Assembly: GCF_004764705.1 (NCBI RefSeq) | Contig: NZ_SHLX01000001.1 | Coordinates: forward strand, 186,001-250,000 | Length of the DNA: 64,000 bases | Direction of reading: 5' to 3' | Source: Paenibacillus cymbidii | GTDB lineage: Bacteria > Bacillota > Bacilli > Paenibacillales > NBRC-103111 | Shown here: in pieces, positions 1 through 8,796 of the stretch | How positions within the stretch are numbered: position 1 is the stretch's first letter | Layout: every line of letters starts with the position of its first letter | Translations under genes and position numbers: made by a program | The notes under the pieces: generated by a model | The model's database searches: none | What the model was told of the DNA's origin: nothing | What the model saw: the letters and a program-made list of their open reading frames with translations, nothing else

Positions 1-959
1 AACTGGACGTTCCCGCCGGCGGGGAAGGAGTGCGCAGGAAGCCGGCAACTTCCGGCGGATTCCGCTCCTTTCTGCCTTCGTGGCGGTTGGCCGGCAGCTT
101 GACCGCCGCGGCCGTCGTGCTGGGCATCGTGCTGTTCCAGCTCACGTTGCCGCAGCATACCGCGAACGATATGGCGACAAACGCGGAGAAAGCGTCTGCG
201 CCGCAAGCGCAAGCCGGTTCGGGAGCCGCGCCCGCCGCCAAGTCGAAGGAACCTTCGTCCGATACGCGGCAGGAAATCACGTACAATTCAGCCATGACGG
301 ATATGAGCAACAACAGTACGCCGGCTGCCGTTTCGTCTACGTCGGTGACCGGCACGGCGGCAGCGAGTGCCGCAACGCCGACGCCCGCGGCGATCGAAAC
401 GCCCGACCGCAAAATCGAGGTCACCTTCAGTTCGTCCGTGACGCCGTCTCCGGAAGACGCAACGGCGGCGAAGCCGGAACGGGAACCGCCGGCCGATTCG
501 CCTTCGGCCGAAACGCCTCCGCTTGCCGGCGCCGACAGCTTCGATGTGATGCGCAGCACGGAACAATCGGCCAAGGGCGCAGGCGGCGCGAACGACAAGT
601 CGGCCAAGCGGGATGGCACGCCGACGCCGCTTCCGGCTCCTGCTCCGCATCCGGGAGCGGAGGGCGGCGGCAACATGATGATGGCCGCGCCGGCGTATTT
701 GCCTCCGCCGCAGGAGCTGGTGTCGATGGACGGCACCTACATCGCGCGGATCGATCCCCAGCGGCGCATCGTCATCGTATCGGCTGCCAGCGGCGAAGAG
801 AAGCTGCGTTCCGCCGTCTGGGCCGGCGGCGAATTTGCCGAGATGCTTGGCTGGGAAGGCGATTTGCTGAGCTACCGCATCGTGGCGCAAGACGGCGCAA
901 GCCGCACGCGGATGTTGGATTTGCGCCAGCTGACGGACCGGGCAGCATCGGGGCCATAA
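1..959 (+). CDS. Membrane-anchored protein, probable anti-sigma factor, C-terminal part (5' truncated by window)
   Basis: The reading frame is open from the first bases of the window, so the GTG at 30 is probably internal and the N-terminus lies outside. About 20-25 residues after that GTG there is one hydrophobic segment (LTAAAVVLGIVLFQLTL). A long low-complexity Ala/Pro/Ser/Thr linker of about 170 residues follows, then a compact C-terminal domain (from MDGTYIARIDP to LDLRQLTD) that resembles a single beta-propeller or PQQ-like blade. A cytoplasmic head, one membrane span and an extracytoplasmic tail is the layout of zinc-containing anti-sigma factors of ECF sigma factors in Paenibacillaceae, but the diagnostic zinc head is not in the window. 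The function is therefore an inference. The stop is TAA at 957-959. Confidence 0.55.
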   Translation, partial: LDVPAGGEGVRRKPATSGGFRSFLPSWRLAGSLTAAAVVLGIVLFQLTLPQHTANDMATNAEKASAPQAQAGSGAAPAAKSKEPSSDTRQEITYNSAMTDMSNNSTPAAVSSTSVTGTAAASAATPTPAAIETPDRKIEVTFSSSVTPSPEDATAAKPEREPPADSPSAETPPLAGADSFDVMRSTEQSAKGAGGANDKSAKRDGTPTPLPAPAPHPGAEGGGNMMMAAPAYLPPPQELVSMDGTYIARIDPQRRIVIVSAASGEEKLRSAVWAGGEFAEMLGWEGDLLSYRIVAQDGASRTRMLDLRQLTDRAASGP

Positions 960-1180
960 GTTTCGGCAGCGCCTGCACCATTCGCCATTGTGGTGCATAT
1001 CATGAAGCAACTGCAGCATCATCCAAGAGACGTTCCGCATGCAGGTATGACCATTCGGGCGGGAAGTTTCTAGGGCTTCCTTGCGGATGTTTATATAAAT
1101 GGCTGGAATGCTACTTGGGACAAAGGGATTGCTTACGAACCCGCGAGGGGGAGGAAGCAGTCTCTTTGTTTTTGTCGGTA
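960..1180. other. Non-coding leader-like stretch upstream of kduI
   Basis: No credible gene lies between the first stop codon and the kduI promoter. The middle (about 1050-1165) contains the short motif CTAGGGCTTCC, then an AT-rich patch, then GAACCCGCGAGGGGGAGG. It could be a folded RNA or a riboswitch remnant, but it lacks the downstream conserved blocks of the guanidine-I (ykkC) class that the first motif recalls, so no class is assigned. Confidence 0.3.
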
Positions 1181-1240
1181 AATGAACGCAAATGAACCAA
1201 ATAAACCGATGTGTACATTTTCAAACGTGAATGCTACAAT
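1181..1240 (+). promoter_or_regulatory. kduI promoter with 10-bp direct repeats (probable DeoR-type operator)
   Basis: Three consecutive 10-mers, AATGAACGCA, AATGAACCAA and ATAAACCGAT (1181-1210), lie directly upstream of a -35-like TGTACA (1212-1217). A 17-bp spacer and the -10 TACAAT (1235-1240) follow. Read on the other strand the repeats give TTTGGTTCATTTGCGTTCAT, in the style of the repeated T-rich half-sites bound by DeoR-family repressors. A DeoR regulator is the second gene of this operon, so autoregulation is likely; this is an inference from position and sequence style. Confidence 0.5.
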
Positions 1241-1296
1241 AGCGGGTGAGAGCAGCGGCCATGCTACGAGCCGCTCCACAAGGAGGAACCGAACCG

Positions 1297-2130
1297 ATGG
1301 AAATCCGTTATGCGACCAACCCGACAGAAGCCAAATCGTACGACACGACGCGCCTGCGCAGCGAATATTTGATCGAAGACTTGTTTGTGCCCGGCGAACT
1401 GAAGCTCGTGTACAGCCACGTTGACCGCATCATTACCGGCGGCGTAATTCCTACGAACGAGCCGGTTGCGCTTGTCGCCGACGCGAAAGAAATGGGTGCC
1501 GCCTTTTTCCTCGAACGCCGCGAAATCGGCATTATCAACGTCGGTCCGAAAGGCTCCGTCACTGTTGACGGCACCGTATACGAGATGGACTTCCGCGACT
1601 GTTTGTATGTTGGCCTCGGCAACAAGGAAGTCACGTTTGCAAGCGCCGATGCGGCAAGCCCGGCCCGCTTCTATTTGAACTCTACGCCGGCGCACAAGCA
1701 ATACCCGACGGCGAAATCGCCGATCAGCGAAGCGACGCCGCAGCATCTCGGCAGCATCAACACATCGAACGAACGGACGATTTACAAATACATTCACGAA
1801 GCCGGCATCCAGAGCTGCCAGCTCGTCATGGGCATGACGCTGCTGAAGCCGGGCAATATGTGGAACACGATGCCTTGCCATACGCATAACCGCCGCGCGG
1901 AAGTATACTTCTATTTTGAAATGCCGGAAGACGGCGTTGTGTTCCACATGATGGGCGAGCCGCAAGAAACGCGCCATCTTGTCGTGCGCAACGAACAAGC
2001 CGTCATTTCGCCAAGCTGGTCGATTCACAGCGGCGTCGGCACAAGCAACTATACGTTCATCTGGGGCATGGCTGGCGAGAATCAAGTGTTCGCCGACATG
2101 GATCCGGTAGCGATGCAGGAATTGCGCTAA
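1297..2130 (+). CDS. kduI: 5-keto-4-deoxyuronate isomerase (4-deoxy-L-threo-5-hexulose-uronate ketol-isomerase)
   Basis: KduI (EC 5.3.1.17) isomerises 5-keto-4-deoxyuronate to 2,5-diketo-3-deoxygluconate in cytoplasmic degradation of unsaturated uronates from pectin and related polymers. The 277-residue product has the usual family length and the metal-binding set His195, His197 (CHTH motif), Glu202 and His244 expected of this cupin-like zinc enzyme. The ATG at 1297 is chosen because AGGAGG lies at 1281-1286; an in-frame upstream extension to 1246 lacks such a site. It is followed by a DeoR regulator and kduD in the same orientation, which forms a coherent kdu operon. The later steps (KDG kinase, KDPG aldolase) are not next to it. 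Confidence 0.95.
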   Translation: MEIRYATNPTEAKSYDTTRLRSEYLIEDLFVPGELKLVYSHVDRIITGGVIPTNEPVALVADAKEMGAAFFLERREIGIINVGPKGSVTVDGTVYEMDFRDCLYVGLGNKEVTFASADAASPARFYLNSTPAHKQYPTAKSPISEATPQHLGSINTSNERTIYKYIHEAGIQSCQLVMGMTLLKPGNMWNTMPCHTHNRRAEVYFYFEMPEDGVVFHMMGEPQETRHLVVRNEQAVISPSWSIHSGVGTSNYTFIWGMAGENQVFADMDPVAMQELR

Positions 2131-2173
2131 GCCGCGGCGGAACGATCGCCGCATTCGGAAAGGCTTGATTCGC

Positions 2174-2941
2174 ATGTCGGCTATCAGACGACACGAAATG
2201 ATTATGGAACAACTGCTGCTGCGCCGCAGCGTTACCGTTAATGAACTGAGCGCGCTGCTCGGCGTAACGGGAAAAACGATTCGCGACGATCTCGGCGAGC
2301 TTGAGGCAAAAGGGCTGCTTGCACGCGTGCATGGCGGCGCCGTGCTGGCACGCGAAAGCGACGCCGGCTTGCTGCCGTCGCGCGCGCCGAACACGAAGGC
2401 GCTGGCGGAGAAGGCGCGCGTCGCCAAACTGGCGTTGACGCATGTGGAAGAAGGCGACGTCATCGCCCTCGACGGCGGCGGCACGACGCTGGAAATGGCG
2501 CGCCAACTAAGCAATATGCCGCTGACGGTCATTACGAACGATCTGTTCATCATCAGCGAACTGGTGCATAAGGATAATATCCGGCTTGTCGTTCCGGGCG
2601 GCTATCGCAGCCGCAACCTGCTCGTCGGCGAATCGACGGCCGCTTTCATTCGCAAGCTGAATGTCGGCAAGTCGTTCGTCAGCACGAGCGGCATTCATCT
2701 CGAATACGGCTTGTCCATCTATACGAGTGCGCTTGCGGAGCCGAAGCGGGTGCTGATCGAATGCGCCCGTTCCGTGTATTGCGTGGCCGACCACGGCAAA
2801 TTCGACAAGAGTGCGCTCATTACGTTCGCGCGCTGCGACGAAATCGGCTTGTTCGTCACCGATCCCGGCTTGCCGCCGGACATCGCGGCCAAATATGCCG
2901 CGGCAGGCATTCGAATTCAATCTTCATCCGAGGGGATATAA
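2174..2941 (+). CDS. DeoR-family transcriptional regulator
   Basis: This 255-residue protein begins with a DeoR-type helix-turn-helix (RRHEMIMEQLL, then VTVNELSALLGVTGKTIRDDLGEL, followed by the typical LARVHGGA). The C-terminal sugar-phosphate sensor domain has the family signatures DGGGTTLEMARQL, VITND and VVPGGYRSRNLLVG. The ATG at 2174 is preferred over the TTG at 2165 because GGAAAGG (2157-2163) is well spaced only for the ATG. It lies between kduI and kduD with short gaps, so it probably senses a uronate-derived intermediate and represses this operon. Confidence 0.9.
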   Translation: MSAIRRHEMIMEQLLLRRSVTVNELSALLGVTGKTIRDDLGELEAKGLLARVHGGAVLARESDAGLLPSRAPNTKALAEKARVAKLALTHVEEGDVIALDGGGTTLEMARQLSNMPLTVITNDLFIISELVHKDNIRLVVPGGYRSRNLLVGESTAAFIRKLNVGKSFVSTSGIHLEYGLSIYTSALAEPKRVLIECARSVYCVADHGKFDKSALITFARCDEIGLFVTDPGLPPDIAAKYAAAGIRIQSSSEGI

Positions 2942-2961
2942 GGATTACAAGGAGGATCAGC

Positions 2962-3717
2962 ATGCGTTTATTCGATTTGACCGGCAAAGTCGCCATCGTG
3001 ACGGGAGCGGGTGTCGGCCTTGGCCGCGGCCTGGCCGAAGGGTTGGCCGAAGCGGGCGCGGACGTGGCGCTTGTCACGAACAGCAGCAGCCCGCAGGAAA
3101 CGATTGCCGCAGTGGAGGCTCACGGCCGCAAGGCGATTTCGATCATTGCCAACCTGAGCGACGAAAGCCAGTTGCCCGGCATCGTAGCCAAGACGAAAGA
3201 AGCGTTCGGGCGCATCGACATCCTGGTCAACAATGCCGGCATCATTCGCCGCAAACCGGCGGCCGATCACGCGGGCCAGGACTGGCAGGACGTGCTGAAC
3301 GTCAACCTGAACGCCGTCTTCTTCCTGAGCCAGCTCGCCGGCCGCGAAATGATCGCGCAAGGCTCCGGCAAAATCATCAACATCGCGTCGCTGCTTTCAT
3401 TTCAGGGCGGCATCAATGTGCCGGGCTACACGGCAAGCAAACACGCCGTCGCCGGACTGACGAAGGCGCTCGCCAACGAATGGTCAAGCAAGGGCGTCAA
3501 CGTCAACGGGATTGCGCCGGGCTACATGGTGACCGACAATACGTCGGCGCTGCGCTCGGATCCGGACCGCAGCCGGCAAATTCTCGAGCGCATCCCCGCG
3601 GGACGCTGGGGAACGCCGGAAGATTTGAAGGGGGCGGCCATATTCCTGGCGTCGGAAGCTTCCTCGTATATGCACGGCCACGTCCTTTGTGTGGACGGCG
3701 GCTGGATGGCCCGCTAG
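2962..3717 (+). CDS. kduD: 2-dehydro-3-deoxy-D-gluconate 5-dehydrogenase (SDR family)
   Basis: KduD (EC 1.1.1.127) reduces 2,5-diketo-3-deoxygluconate to 2-keto-3-deoxygluconate, the step after KduI. The 251-residue product has the classical SDR features: TGAGVGLGRG cofactor loop near residue 14, NNAG near 90, and catalytic Ser143, Tyr156 and Lys160 (YTASK). It ends in GGWMAR, the usual KduD C-terminus. GGAGG at 2951 sets the ATG at 2962. The TAG stop coincides with the first bases of a 165-bp MITE-like element, so the insertion landed on the stop codon without changing the protein. Confidence 0.93.
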   Translation: MRLFDLTGKVAIVTGAGVGLGRGLAEGLAEAGADVALVTNSSSPQETIAAVEAHGRKAISIIANLSDESQLPGIVAKTKEAFGRIDILVNNAGIIRRKPAADHAGQDWQDVLNVNLNAVFFLSQLAGREMIAQGSGKIINIASLLSFQGGINVPGYTASKHAVAGLTKALANEWSSKGVNVNGIAPGYMVTDNTSALRSDPDRSRQILERIPAGRWGTPEDLKGAAIFLASEASSYMHGHVLCVDGGWMAR

Positions 3718-3879
3718 GCGTATGTCTGAGACCCCGCTCTGACGCATCTTGCACCGCCTTTTCGCCCCCTGCGGCGTCAGTTTTGCTTGACTTACCCCGG
3801 TAAGCCTGCGCAAAACTTCCTTGCATGGAACGAAAATTCGGCACAATCTGCTGCCCTCGGAGGTCTCAGACACACGCTA
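3715..3879. mobile_element. 165-bp MITE-like element, copy A
   Basis: It is nearly identical along its length to 43794-43958. The ends are inverted repeats: CGTATGTCTGAGACC at the left, GGTCTCAGACACACG at the right, bounded by TA on each side. The centre holds a strong internal palindrome, AGTTTTGC...CTTACC-GGTAAG...GCAAAACT (about 3779-3816). It has no transposase, so it would be a non-autonomous element moved in trans. The left TA is the first two bases of the kduD stop codon. Confidence 0.75.
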
Positions 3880-3969
3880 ATTGGCGGGCTTTCTTTTTGT
3901 GCCCTGCGAAGGTTACGGCTGGACAAGCGTGGCCATTGTGCCTAAGATGGTACTGAGGTGAAACTGCCG

Positions 3970-4995
3970 ATGAGCTACAAAACGGCCCTACAGGCGATTG
4001 AAAAGGGAGCCGGGCTGCCGTGCTACATATGCTACGGAGCGGAACGCTATTTGCTGCAGCAATTTATCGACAGCGTCATCCGCCTTACCGTCGATCCCGC
4101 TTACGCCGAGTTTGCCGTCACCCGCTACGACTTGGCGGAGACGCCGCTCGACACGGTGCTGGACGACGCGGGCACGCTGCCGTTCATGTCGGAGCGCAAA
4201 GTGATAGTCGCGGCCAATGCCGCGTTTTTTACCGGAGCGAAAGAAAGCGGCAAGGTGGAGCATCGTACGGAGCGGCTGGTTGCTTATCTCAAGTCGCCTT
4301 CGCCGGAGACGGTGATCGTTTTTATCGCTGCGGCTGACAAGCTCGACGAACGCAAGAAGCTGGTAAAAGCGTTCAAGGACGCCGGAGGAGCGCTGGCGTT
4401 TGCGCCGCTGCAGGCGGATGAGCTGCAGCGCTGGGCGATTCGTCAGGCGCAGCGGCGCAAGGCGGAGCTGTCCGAAGCAAGCGCCGTACAGCTGGTCATG
4501 TACGCCGGCACCGATCTTGCCGTGCTGGCGCAGGAAATCGAGAAGCTGTCCCTGTTCGCCGGAACGGGGGGCACAATTACCGCCGAAGCGATCGAGCGGC
4601 TTGTCGTGCCGACGACCGAACAGAATGTCTTCATCCTGATCGACGATATCGTGCGCCGCAATATGAATCGCGCTTTTGCCATTCTGAACGAGCTGCTGAA
4701 GCAGCGCGAGGAGCCGATCAAGCTCGTTGCTCTTATGGCGCGCCAGTTCCGGATGATTATGCAGACGAAGGAACTGGAAAAGCAGGGCCATTCGCAGCAG
4801 CATATCGCCGGCCAGATCGGCGCCCATCCGTACGCGGTCAAAATCGCCTCGGAGCAAGGAAGATCGTACACCGCCGGGCGGCTCGGCGATATTATCCGCA
4901 TGCTTGCGGACCTCGACTACGGCATGAAGAGCGGGCGCACCGACAAGACGCTCGGCCTGGAAATGACGATGCTCCGGCTCATGAACGGCAAATGA
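3970..4995 (+). CDS. holA: DNA polymerase III subunit delta
   Basis: HolA is the clamp-loader subunit that opens the beta sliding clamp. The 341-residue product has the conserved N-terminal YICYGAERYLLQQFID and the mid-region LPFMSERKVIVAAN typical of HolA. The C-terminal helical domain contains MARQFRMIMQTKELEKQG and the ending GMKSGRTDKTLGLEMTMLRL. The ATG at 3970 is preferred to the GTG at 3958 because the Shine-Dalgarno-like GAGGTG lies at 3955-3960 and overlaps that GTG. It converges on rpsT, with a shared bidirectional terminator between them. This is the usual gram-positive neighbourhood holA-rpsT-gpr. Confidence 0.93.
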   Translation: MSYKTALQAIEKGAGLPCYICYGAERYLLQQFIDSVIRLTVDPAYAEFAVTRYDLAETPLDTVLDDAGTLPFMSERKVIVAANAAFFTGAKESGKVEHRTERLVAYLKSPSPETVIVFIAAADKLDERKKLVKAFKDAGGALAFAPLQADELQRWAIRQAQRRKAELSEASAVQLVMYAGTDLAVLAQEIEKLSLFAGTGGTITAEAIERLVVPTTEQNVFILIDDIVRRNMNRAFAILNELLKQREEPIKLVALMARQFRMIMQTKELEKQGHSQQHIAGQIGAHPYAVKIASEQGRSYTAGRLGDIIRMLADLDYGMKSGRTDKTLGLEMTMLRLMNGK

Positions 4996-4997
4996 AA

Positions 4998-5040
4998 AAA
5001 GTCCATTCGCGCTTTCGGAATCGAAAGCCGGATGGACTTT
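4998..5040. terminator. Bidirectional terminator between holA and rpsT
   Basis: Nearly perfect inverted repeat: AAAGTCCAT...CGCTTTCG, loop GAA, TCGAAAGC...ATGGACTTT. It has A/T runs on both outer sides and lies between convergent genes. Confidence 0.85.
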
Positions 5041-5064
5041 ACCGTTTCGTAAGAGGGCGCAAGC

Positions 5065-5340
5065 TTACGCTTTGGCCGCGCTGAGTGCATTGTATTGTTT
5101 CGCGAGACGGGATTTCTTGCGGTTCGCCGTATTCTTATGGATCAAACCTTTGGTTACGGCCTTGTCAAGCTTCTTCAGGGCGTTCGCCAAAGTTTCTTTA
5201 GCGGCTTCAGCATTGCTGCCTTGGGCTGCGTTCTCGAACGATTTCACGGCGGTGCGCAACGCGGATTTCTGCGACGCATTGCGAAGACGACGGGCATCGT
5301 TTGTTTTCACGCGCTTGATGGCGGATTTGATGTTTGGCAT
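5065..5340 (-). CDS. rpsT: 30S ribosomal protein S20
   Basis: This is the 91-residue basic primary-binding protein of the 30S subunit. It starts [12 protein letters not shown], and the [16 protein letters not shown] block near the C-terminus is diagnostic of S20. The ATG at 5340 follows a good GGAGGTG on the minus strand (about 5346-5354). A GTG three codons upstream overlaps that ribosome-binding site and is rejected. It is transcribed alone, divergent from gpr. Confidence 0.97.
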   Translation of the reverse strand: MPNIKSAIKRVKTNDARRLRNASQKSALRTAVKSFENAAQGSNAEAAKETLANALKKLDKAVTKGLIHKNTANRKKSRLAKQYNALSAAKA

Positions 5341-5441
5341 TTCTTTCACCTCCCAGAGCGAATTGCAGGTACAACAGGACTTCCTCGCATGCGCGAATCA
5401 ATCCCGACAAACTCCGTGTCATTTTGTTGACAACTCTTGAT

Positions 5442-5470
5442 ATTCTATCACGGTGCCTGTGAAATTGCAA
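5442..5470 (-). promoter_or_regulatory. Sigma-A-type promoter of rpsT
   Basis: On the minus strand, TTGCAA (5465-5470), a 17-bp spacer and TAGAAT (5442-5447) face rpsT, about 100 bp upstream of its start. Confidence 0.65.
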
Positions 5471-5508
5471 TAGCGCTTGCCATCCGTCCACCGCCCGCCC
5501 GCCGCCGA

Positions 5509-5539
5509 TGCATAACCCTACTGCGTTCGCGTCACACTA
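5509..5539 (+). promoter_or_regulatory. Sigma-G/F-like promoter of gpr
   Basis: TGCATA (5509-5514), an 18-bp spacer and CACACTA (5533-5539) closely resemble the forespore consensus TGAATA / CATACTA. gpr is a known forespore gene in Bacillus, so the match is functionally sensible. Confidence 0.6.
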
Positions 5540-5573
5540 GAACATAACGTCTCAAGGAAAAGAGGTTTAACCG

Positions 5574-6569
5574 ATGGATCTAAGCATGTATGCCGTACGG
5601 ACCGATCTGGCGCTGGAGGCGAACGAGCTCGCGGCGCAGCGCCAGGGCGGGGCGATTCCCGGGGTACAATCTGCGGTAGAAGAGGACGAAGGCATCACGG
5701 TAACGACGATCGACGTGCTGACGGCGGAAGCGGGCCGCTCGATCGGCAAATTGCCGGGTCACTATGTGACCATCGACGTGCCGGAACTGCGAAACAAGGA
5801 TTCGCAGCTGCAGGACCGGGTGACGACGGCGTTCGCGCAAGCGTTCGAATCGTTTCTGACCCGGATCGGCGTGGCAAAGGATGCCAAAGCGCTCGTGATC
5901 GGACTCGGCAACCATCATGTAACGCCGGACGCGCTCGGCCCGCTCGTCGTCGAGAACATCATGGTGACGCGGCACTATTTTGAACTGATGCCAAACGAGG
6001 TTCACCCCGGCTACCGGCCGGTCAGCGCCGTCGCCCCGGGCGTGCTGGGCACGACAGGCATCGAAAGCAGCGAAATTGTGCTCGGCATCGTGGAGCGGTC
6101 GCGTCCGGACCTCGTGATCGCGATCGACGCACTGGCGTCGAAATCGCTGGAACGGGTGAATACGACGATTCAAATCGCCGACTCCGGCATCCATCCGGGC
6201 TCCGGCATCGGCAACAAGCGCAAAGGGCTGACGCAGGAAACACTCGGCATCCCCGTTATTGCCATCGGCGTGCCGACCGTCGTGTATGCTTCGACGATCG
6301 TCAACAACAGCATTGACATGATGCACGCTCATTTCAAGAAACAGACGGACAATACCGGGCATATCCTCGGCATGCTCGACGGCATGCAGGAAACGGAACG
6401 GCTGGCGCTGGTCAAGGAAGTGCTGAATCCGCTCGGACACGACCTGCTTGTAACGCCGAAAGAAATCGACCAGTTCATCGAGGACATCGCCAATATTATC
6501 GCCAGCGGGCTGAACGCCGCCTTGCACGAAGCCGTCGATACCGACAATGTAGCCGCGTTTACCCACTAA
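5574..6569 (+). CDS. gpr: Spore germination protease GPR (A25 family)
   Basis: GPR degrades the DNA-protecting small acid-soluble spore proteins during germination. The 331-residue sequence has the family start MYAVRTDLALEANEL followed by the propeptide region. The conserved blocks GLGNHHVTPDALGPLVV, HPGYRPVSAVAPGVLGTTGIESSEI, IAIDALASKSLERVNTTIQI and DSGIHPGSGIGNKRK are also present. The start is supported by AAGGAAAAGAGG just upstream. A forespore-type promoter precedes it, and HAD-spoIIP-lepA follow in the order usual for spore formers. Confidence 0.96.
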   Translation: MDLSMYAVRTDLALEANELAAQRQGGAIPGVQSAVEEDEGITVTTIDVLTAEAGRSIGKLPGHYVTIDVPELRNKDSQLQDRVTTAFAQAFESFLTRIGVAKDAKALVIGLGNHHVTPDALGPLVVENIMVTRHYFELMPNEVHPGYRPVSAVAPGVLGTTGIESSEIVLGIVERSRPDLVIAIDALASKSLERVNTTIQIADSGIHPGSGIGNKRKGLTQETLGIPVIAIGVPTVVYASTIVNNSIDMMHAHFKKQTDNTGHILGMLDGMQETERLALVKEVLNPLGHDLLVTPKEIDQFIEDIANIIASGLNAALHEAVDTDNVAAFTH

Positions 6570-6626
6570 ATGGTATACTGGTCCTTGTGATTCGCCCGGG
6601 AACGAGGGCGGGAACGGGAGGACGTC

Positions 6627-7370
6627 ATGGAGCAGCAAACGATTTTGTTCGATCTCGACGATACGCTGGTGCACTGCAACAAATATTTCGAGTTGGTGCT
6701 GGAGCAGTTCGTTGATCAAATGCAAACCTGGTACGCATCCGATGAGCTCAGTGCGGAGTCGATCCGCGCCACTCAGCTGGAAATCGATACGAGCGGCGTA
6801 TCCCGCCACGGATTTACGCCGAAGCATTTCCCGCAATCGCTGGTTGACACGTATCGCCATTATGCCGCGCTGACCGGCCGCGAAGAGAGCGAAGGCGAGC
6901 GCGAATGGCTGATCAAGCTCGGCAGCTCCGTCTACGACTATGAAGTGGAGCCGTACCCCTATATGGTAGAAACGCTGGACAAACTGCGCGCGCAAGGCCA
7001 CGAGCTGATCTTGTACACCGGCGGCGTCGCGGCCATCCAGCGCAAAAAAGTAAAGGCGCTTTCGCTTGAAGCTTACTTCGGCAGTCGTGTGCACGTTAGC
7101 CTCCATAAGACGGCGTCGTCGTTGGAAACGATTTTGCGCCGGGAGAAGCGGGACCGCGGCCGCACGTGGATGATCGGCAACTCGCTGCGCACCGACATCG
7201 TGCCCGCGCTGGAGACGGGCATTCACGCCGTCTACATTCCCGCAGTGCTGGAATGGTCGTACAATATGATCGAAGTGACGATCAAGCCGAAGGGAGCGTT
7301 TCTGACGCTGCGCTCCTTGTCCGAAGTGCCGAACGCCATTGCGAGCTATCGGCGACAGCCGAATAGTTGA
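6627..7370 (+). CDS. HAD-family hydrolase
   Basis: This 247-residue cytoplasmic protein has the HAD motif I FDLDDTLVH at residues 8-16 (Asp9 nucleophile, Asp11 acid/base). Motif II is at ELILYTGG and motif III/IV at RTWMIGNSLRTDIVPALETG. The cap inserted after motif I is helical. Members of this group are phosphatases or 2-haloacid-dehalogenase-like enzymes, and the substrate is unknown. GGGAGG lies just before the ATG. It sits between gpr and spoIIP and ends at a strong terminator. Confidence 0.85.
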   Translation: MEQQTILFDLDDTLVHCNKYFELVLEQFVDQMQTWYASDELSAESIRATQLEIDTSGVSRHGFTPKHFPQSLVDTYRHYAALTGREESEGEREWLIKLGSSVYDYEVEPYPYMVETLDKLRAQGHELILYTGGVAAIQRKKVKALSLEAYFGSRVHVSLHKTASSLETILRREKRDRGRTWMIGNSLRTDIVPALETGIHAVYIPAVLEWSYNMIEVTIKPKGAFLTLRSLSEVPNAIASYRRQPNS

Positions 7371-7401
7371 GCACAGTGCGCCCATCCATATGGAAATGTA
7401 C

Positions 7402-7431
7402 AAAGCTGCCCTTCGAGGGGCGGCTTTTTTT
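7402..7431 (+). terminator. Rho-independent terminator after the HAD gene
   Basis: Stem AAAGCTGCCC / GGGGCGGCTTT with a TTCG-type loop, followed by seven T residues. Confidence 0.85.
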
Positions 7432-7559
7432 GTATGTCGCCTTCGTTCCTCTCATCCTATCGATCTATGACGCAATTCTTGTTCTAGCGCGTCCCCGAGG
7501 TTCATAGATTGATTACTAGAAGCCGCCTTGAACGTTATTTATTGGAGGAGGAACGAAGC

Positions 7560-8792
7560 GTGAAATGGACATCGCTGACGGTTGATTTGAGCAAAATTCG
7601 GAAATGGCTGCAGAGCCTGCGGACGATGGCCCGCTTATTTGTCGTGATGACGAGCGTGACGCTGATGTTTTTTGTCGGCGCCTTTCTGATTGGATTCGCC
7701 CAGTCGCAAGCGGGGGCCAAGCCCGCCGCTTCGATGAAAGATTTGGCGGCGCAAGTGTCGGACAACTTTTTCCTCGAGCTGATCGGGCTCGAAGTGCCGC
7801 ATTTTCACGACGATGACGCGCCGTCCGCGCTGACGCAGAAAAGCGTGTTCGGCTTTCTCTTCCGGATGCTGACGGACATCAATCCCGGCGATCCGAAAAC
7901 GCTGCTGGCGCGCGAGCTGCCCGGGCTCGGCAACGATGATGCCGTGCTGCTGCGCAAAGGCAAAGGGACCGACATCGCGGAAGCGCCGGTCGATTATTGG
8001 GGCGGCGGGGCAAGCGCCAAGCTGTCGGCCACGCCGGGAGCGACACAGGCTGCCGCGCCGGGCGCCACGCAGGCGCAAGCGACAGCAAGTCCGTCCGCGA
8101 GCCCGGCTCCGTCCTCGCAAGCGGCAGCCGGCAAGCCGGCGTCGAACGGCCGCAACGTGGTCATGTTCTACCATTCGCACAACCGCGAATCGTGGGTGCC
8201 GGAGCTCGGCATCAAAGATCCCGCCCTCGCTTACGACGACAAGAAAAATATCACGCTCGTCGGCAAACGGATGGCGGAGAAGCTGAACGCGCTCGGCATC
8301 GGCGCGGTCGACTATAGTCCCGATTATGCGACGACGGAGAAAGACTACAATTTCGCCTACTCCTACAAATATTCGCAAAAAACGGTCAAGGAAGCGTTCG
8401 CCGCCAATCCCGACCTGACCTACTTGTTCGACATTCATCGCGACTCGAGCACACGCGACAAAACGACGATTACGATCGACGGCAAAGATTACGCGCAAAT
8501 TTATTTCATTATCGGCCAGAAAAACCCGAACTGGAAAAAGAACGAACAGTTCGCCACGAAGGTGAGCGAGCTGCTGGAAGCGAAGAAGCCGGGCATTTCC
8601 CGCGGCATTTGGGCCAAATCGCTGCATGACGGCAATGCGGAGTACAACCAGTCGATGTCGCCGAACAACATTTTGATCGAAATCGGGGGGCCTTACAACA
8701 CCTTGGAGGAATGCAACCGGACGGCCGACCTGCTGGCGGACGTGATTGCCGACATTTATCGCGATGCGGAAAAAGTGAACGCAAGGAGCTGA
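7560..8792 (+). CDS. spoIIP: Stage II sporulation protein P
   Basis: SpoIIP is a peptidoglycan amidase/endopeptidase that works with SpoIID and SpoIIM to thin septal wall during engulfment. The 410-residue product has an N-terminal membrane anchor (about residues 25-45, ARLFVVMTSVTLMFFVGAFLI) and a low-complexity Ala/Pro/Thr linker. The catalytic domain contains the zinc-ligand motif MFYHSHNRESW. The later blocks YLFDIHRDS, YAQIYFIIGQKNPNW and ILIEIGGPYNTLEECNRTA are all characteristic. The GTG at 7560 is chosen because GGAGGAGG ends eight bases before it. Confidence 0.95.
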   Translation: MKWTSLTVDLSKIRKWLQSLRTMARLFVVMTSVTLMFFVGAFLIGFAQSQAGAKPAASMKDLAAQVSDNFFLELIGLEVPHFHDDDAPSALTQKSVFGFLFRMLTDINPGDPKTLLARELPGLGNDDAVLLRKGKGTDIAEAPVDYWGGGASAKLSATPGATQAAAPGATQAQATASPSASPAPSSQAAAGKPASNGRNVVMFYHSHNRESWVPELGIKDPALAYDDKKNITLVGKRMAEKLNALGIGAVDYSPDYATTEKDYNFAYSYKYSQKTVKEAFAANPDLTYLFDIHRDSSTRDKTTITIDGKDYAQIYFIIGQKNPNWKKNEQFATKVSELLEAKKPGISRGIWAKSLHDGNAEYNQSMSPNNILIEIGGPYNTLEECNRTADLLADVIADIYRDAEKVNARS

Positions 8793-8796
8793 TCGT

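Noticed and set aside
1040..1170. Guanidine-I (ykkC) riboswitch
   Set aside because: Only one short block resembles the consensus; the ACUGGUCCGAGAG-type block is not intact and no guanidine-related gene follows. Listed only as a low-interest possibility.
3484..3873. Small minus-strand frames inside the two MITE-like copies sharing a peptide near RLCRIFVPCKEVL
   Set aside because: Shared only because the DNA repeat is shared. They run on into unrelated antisense sequence and have no start signals.
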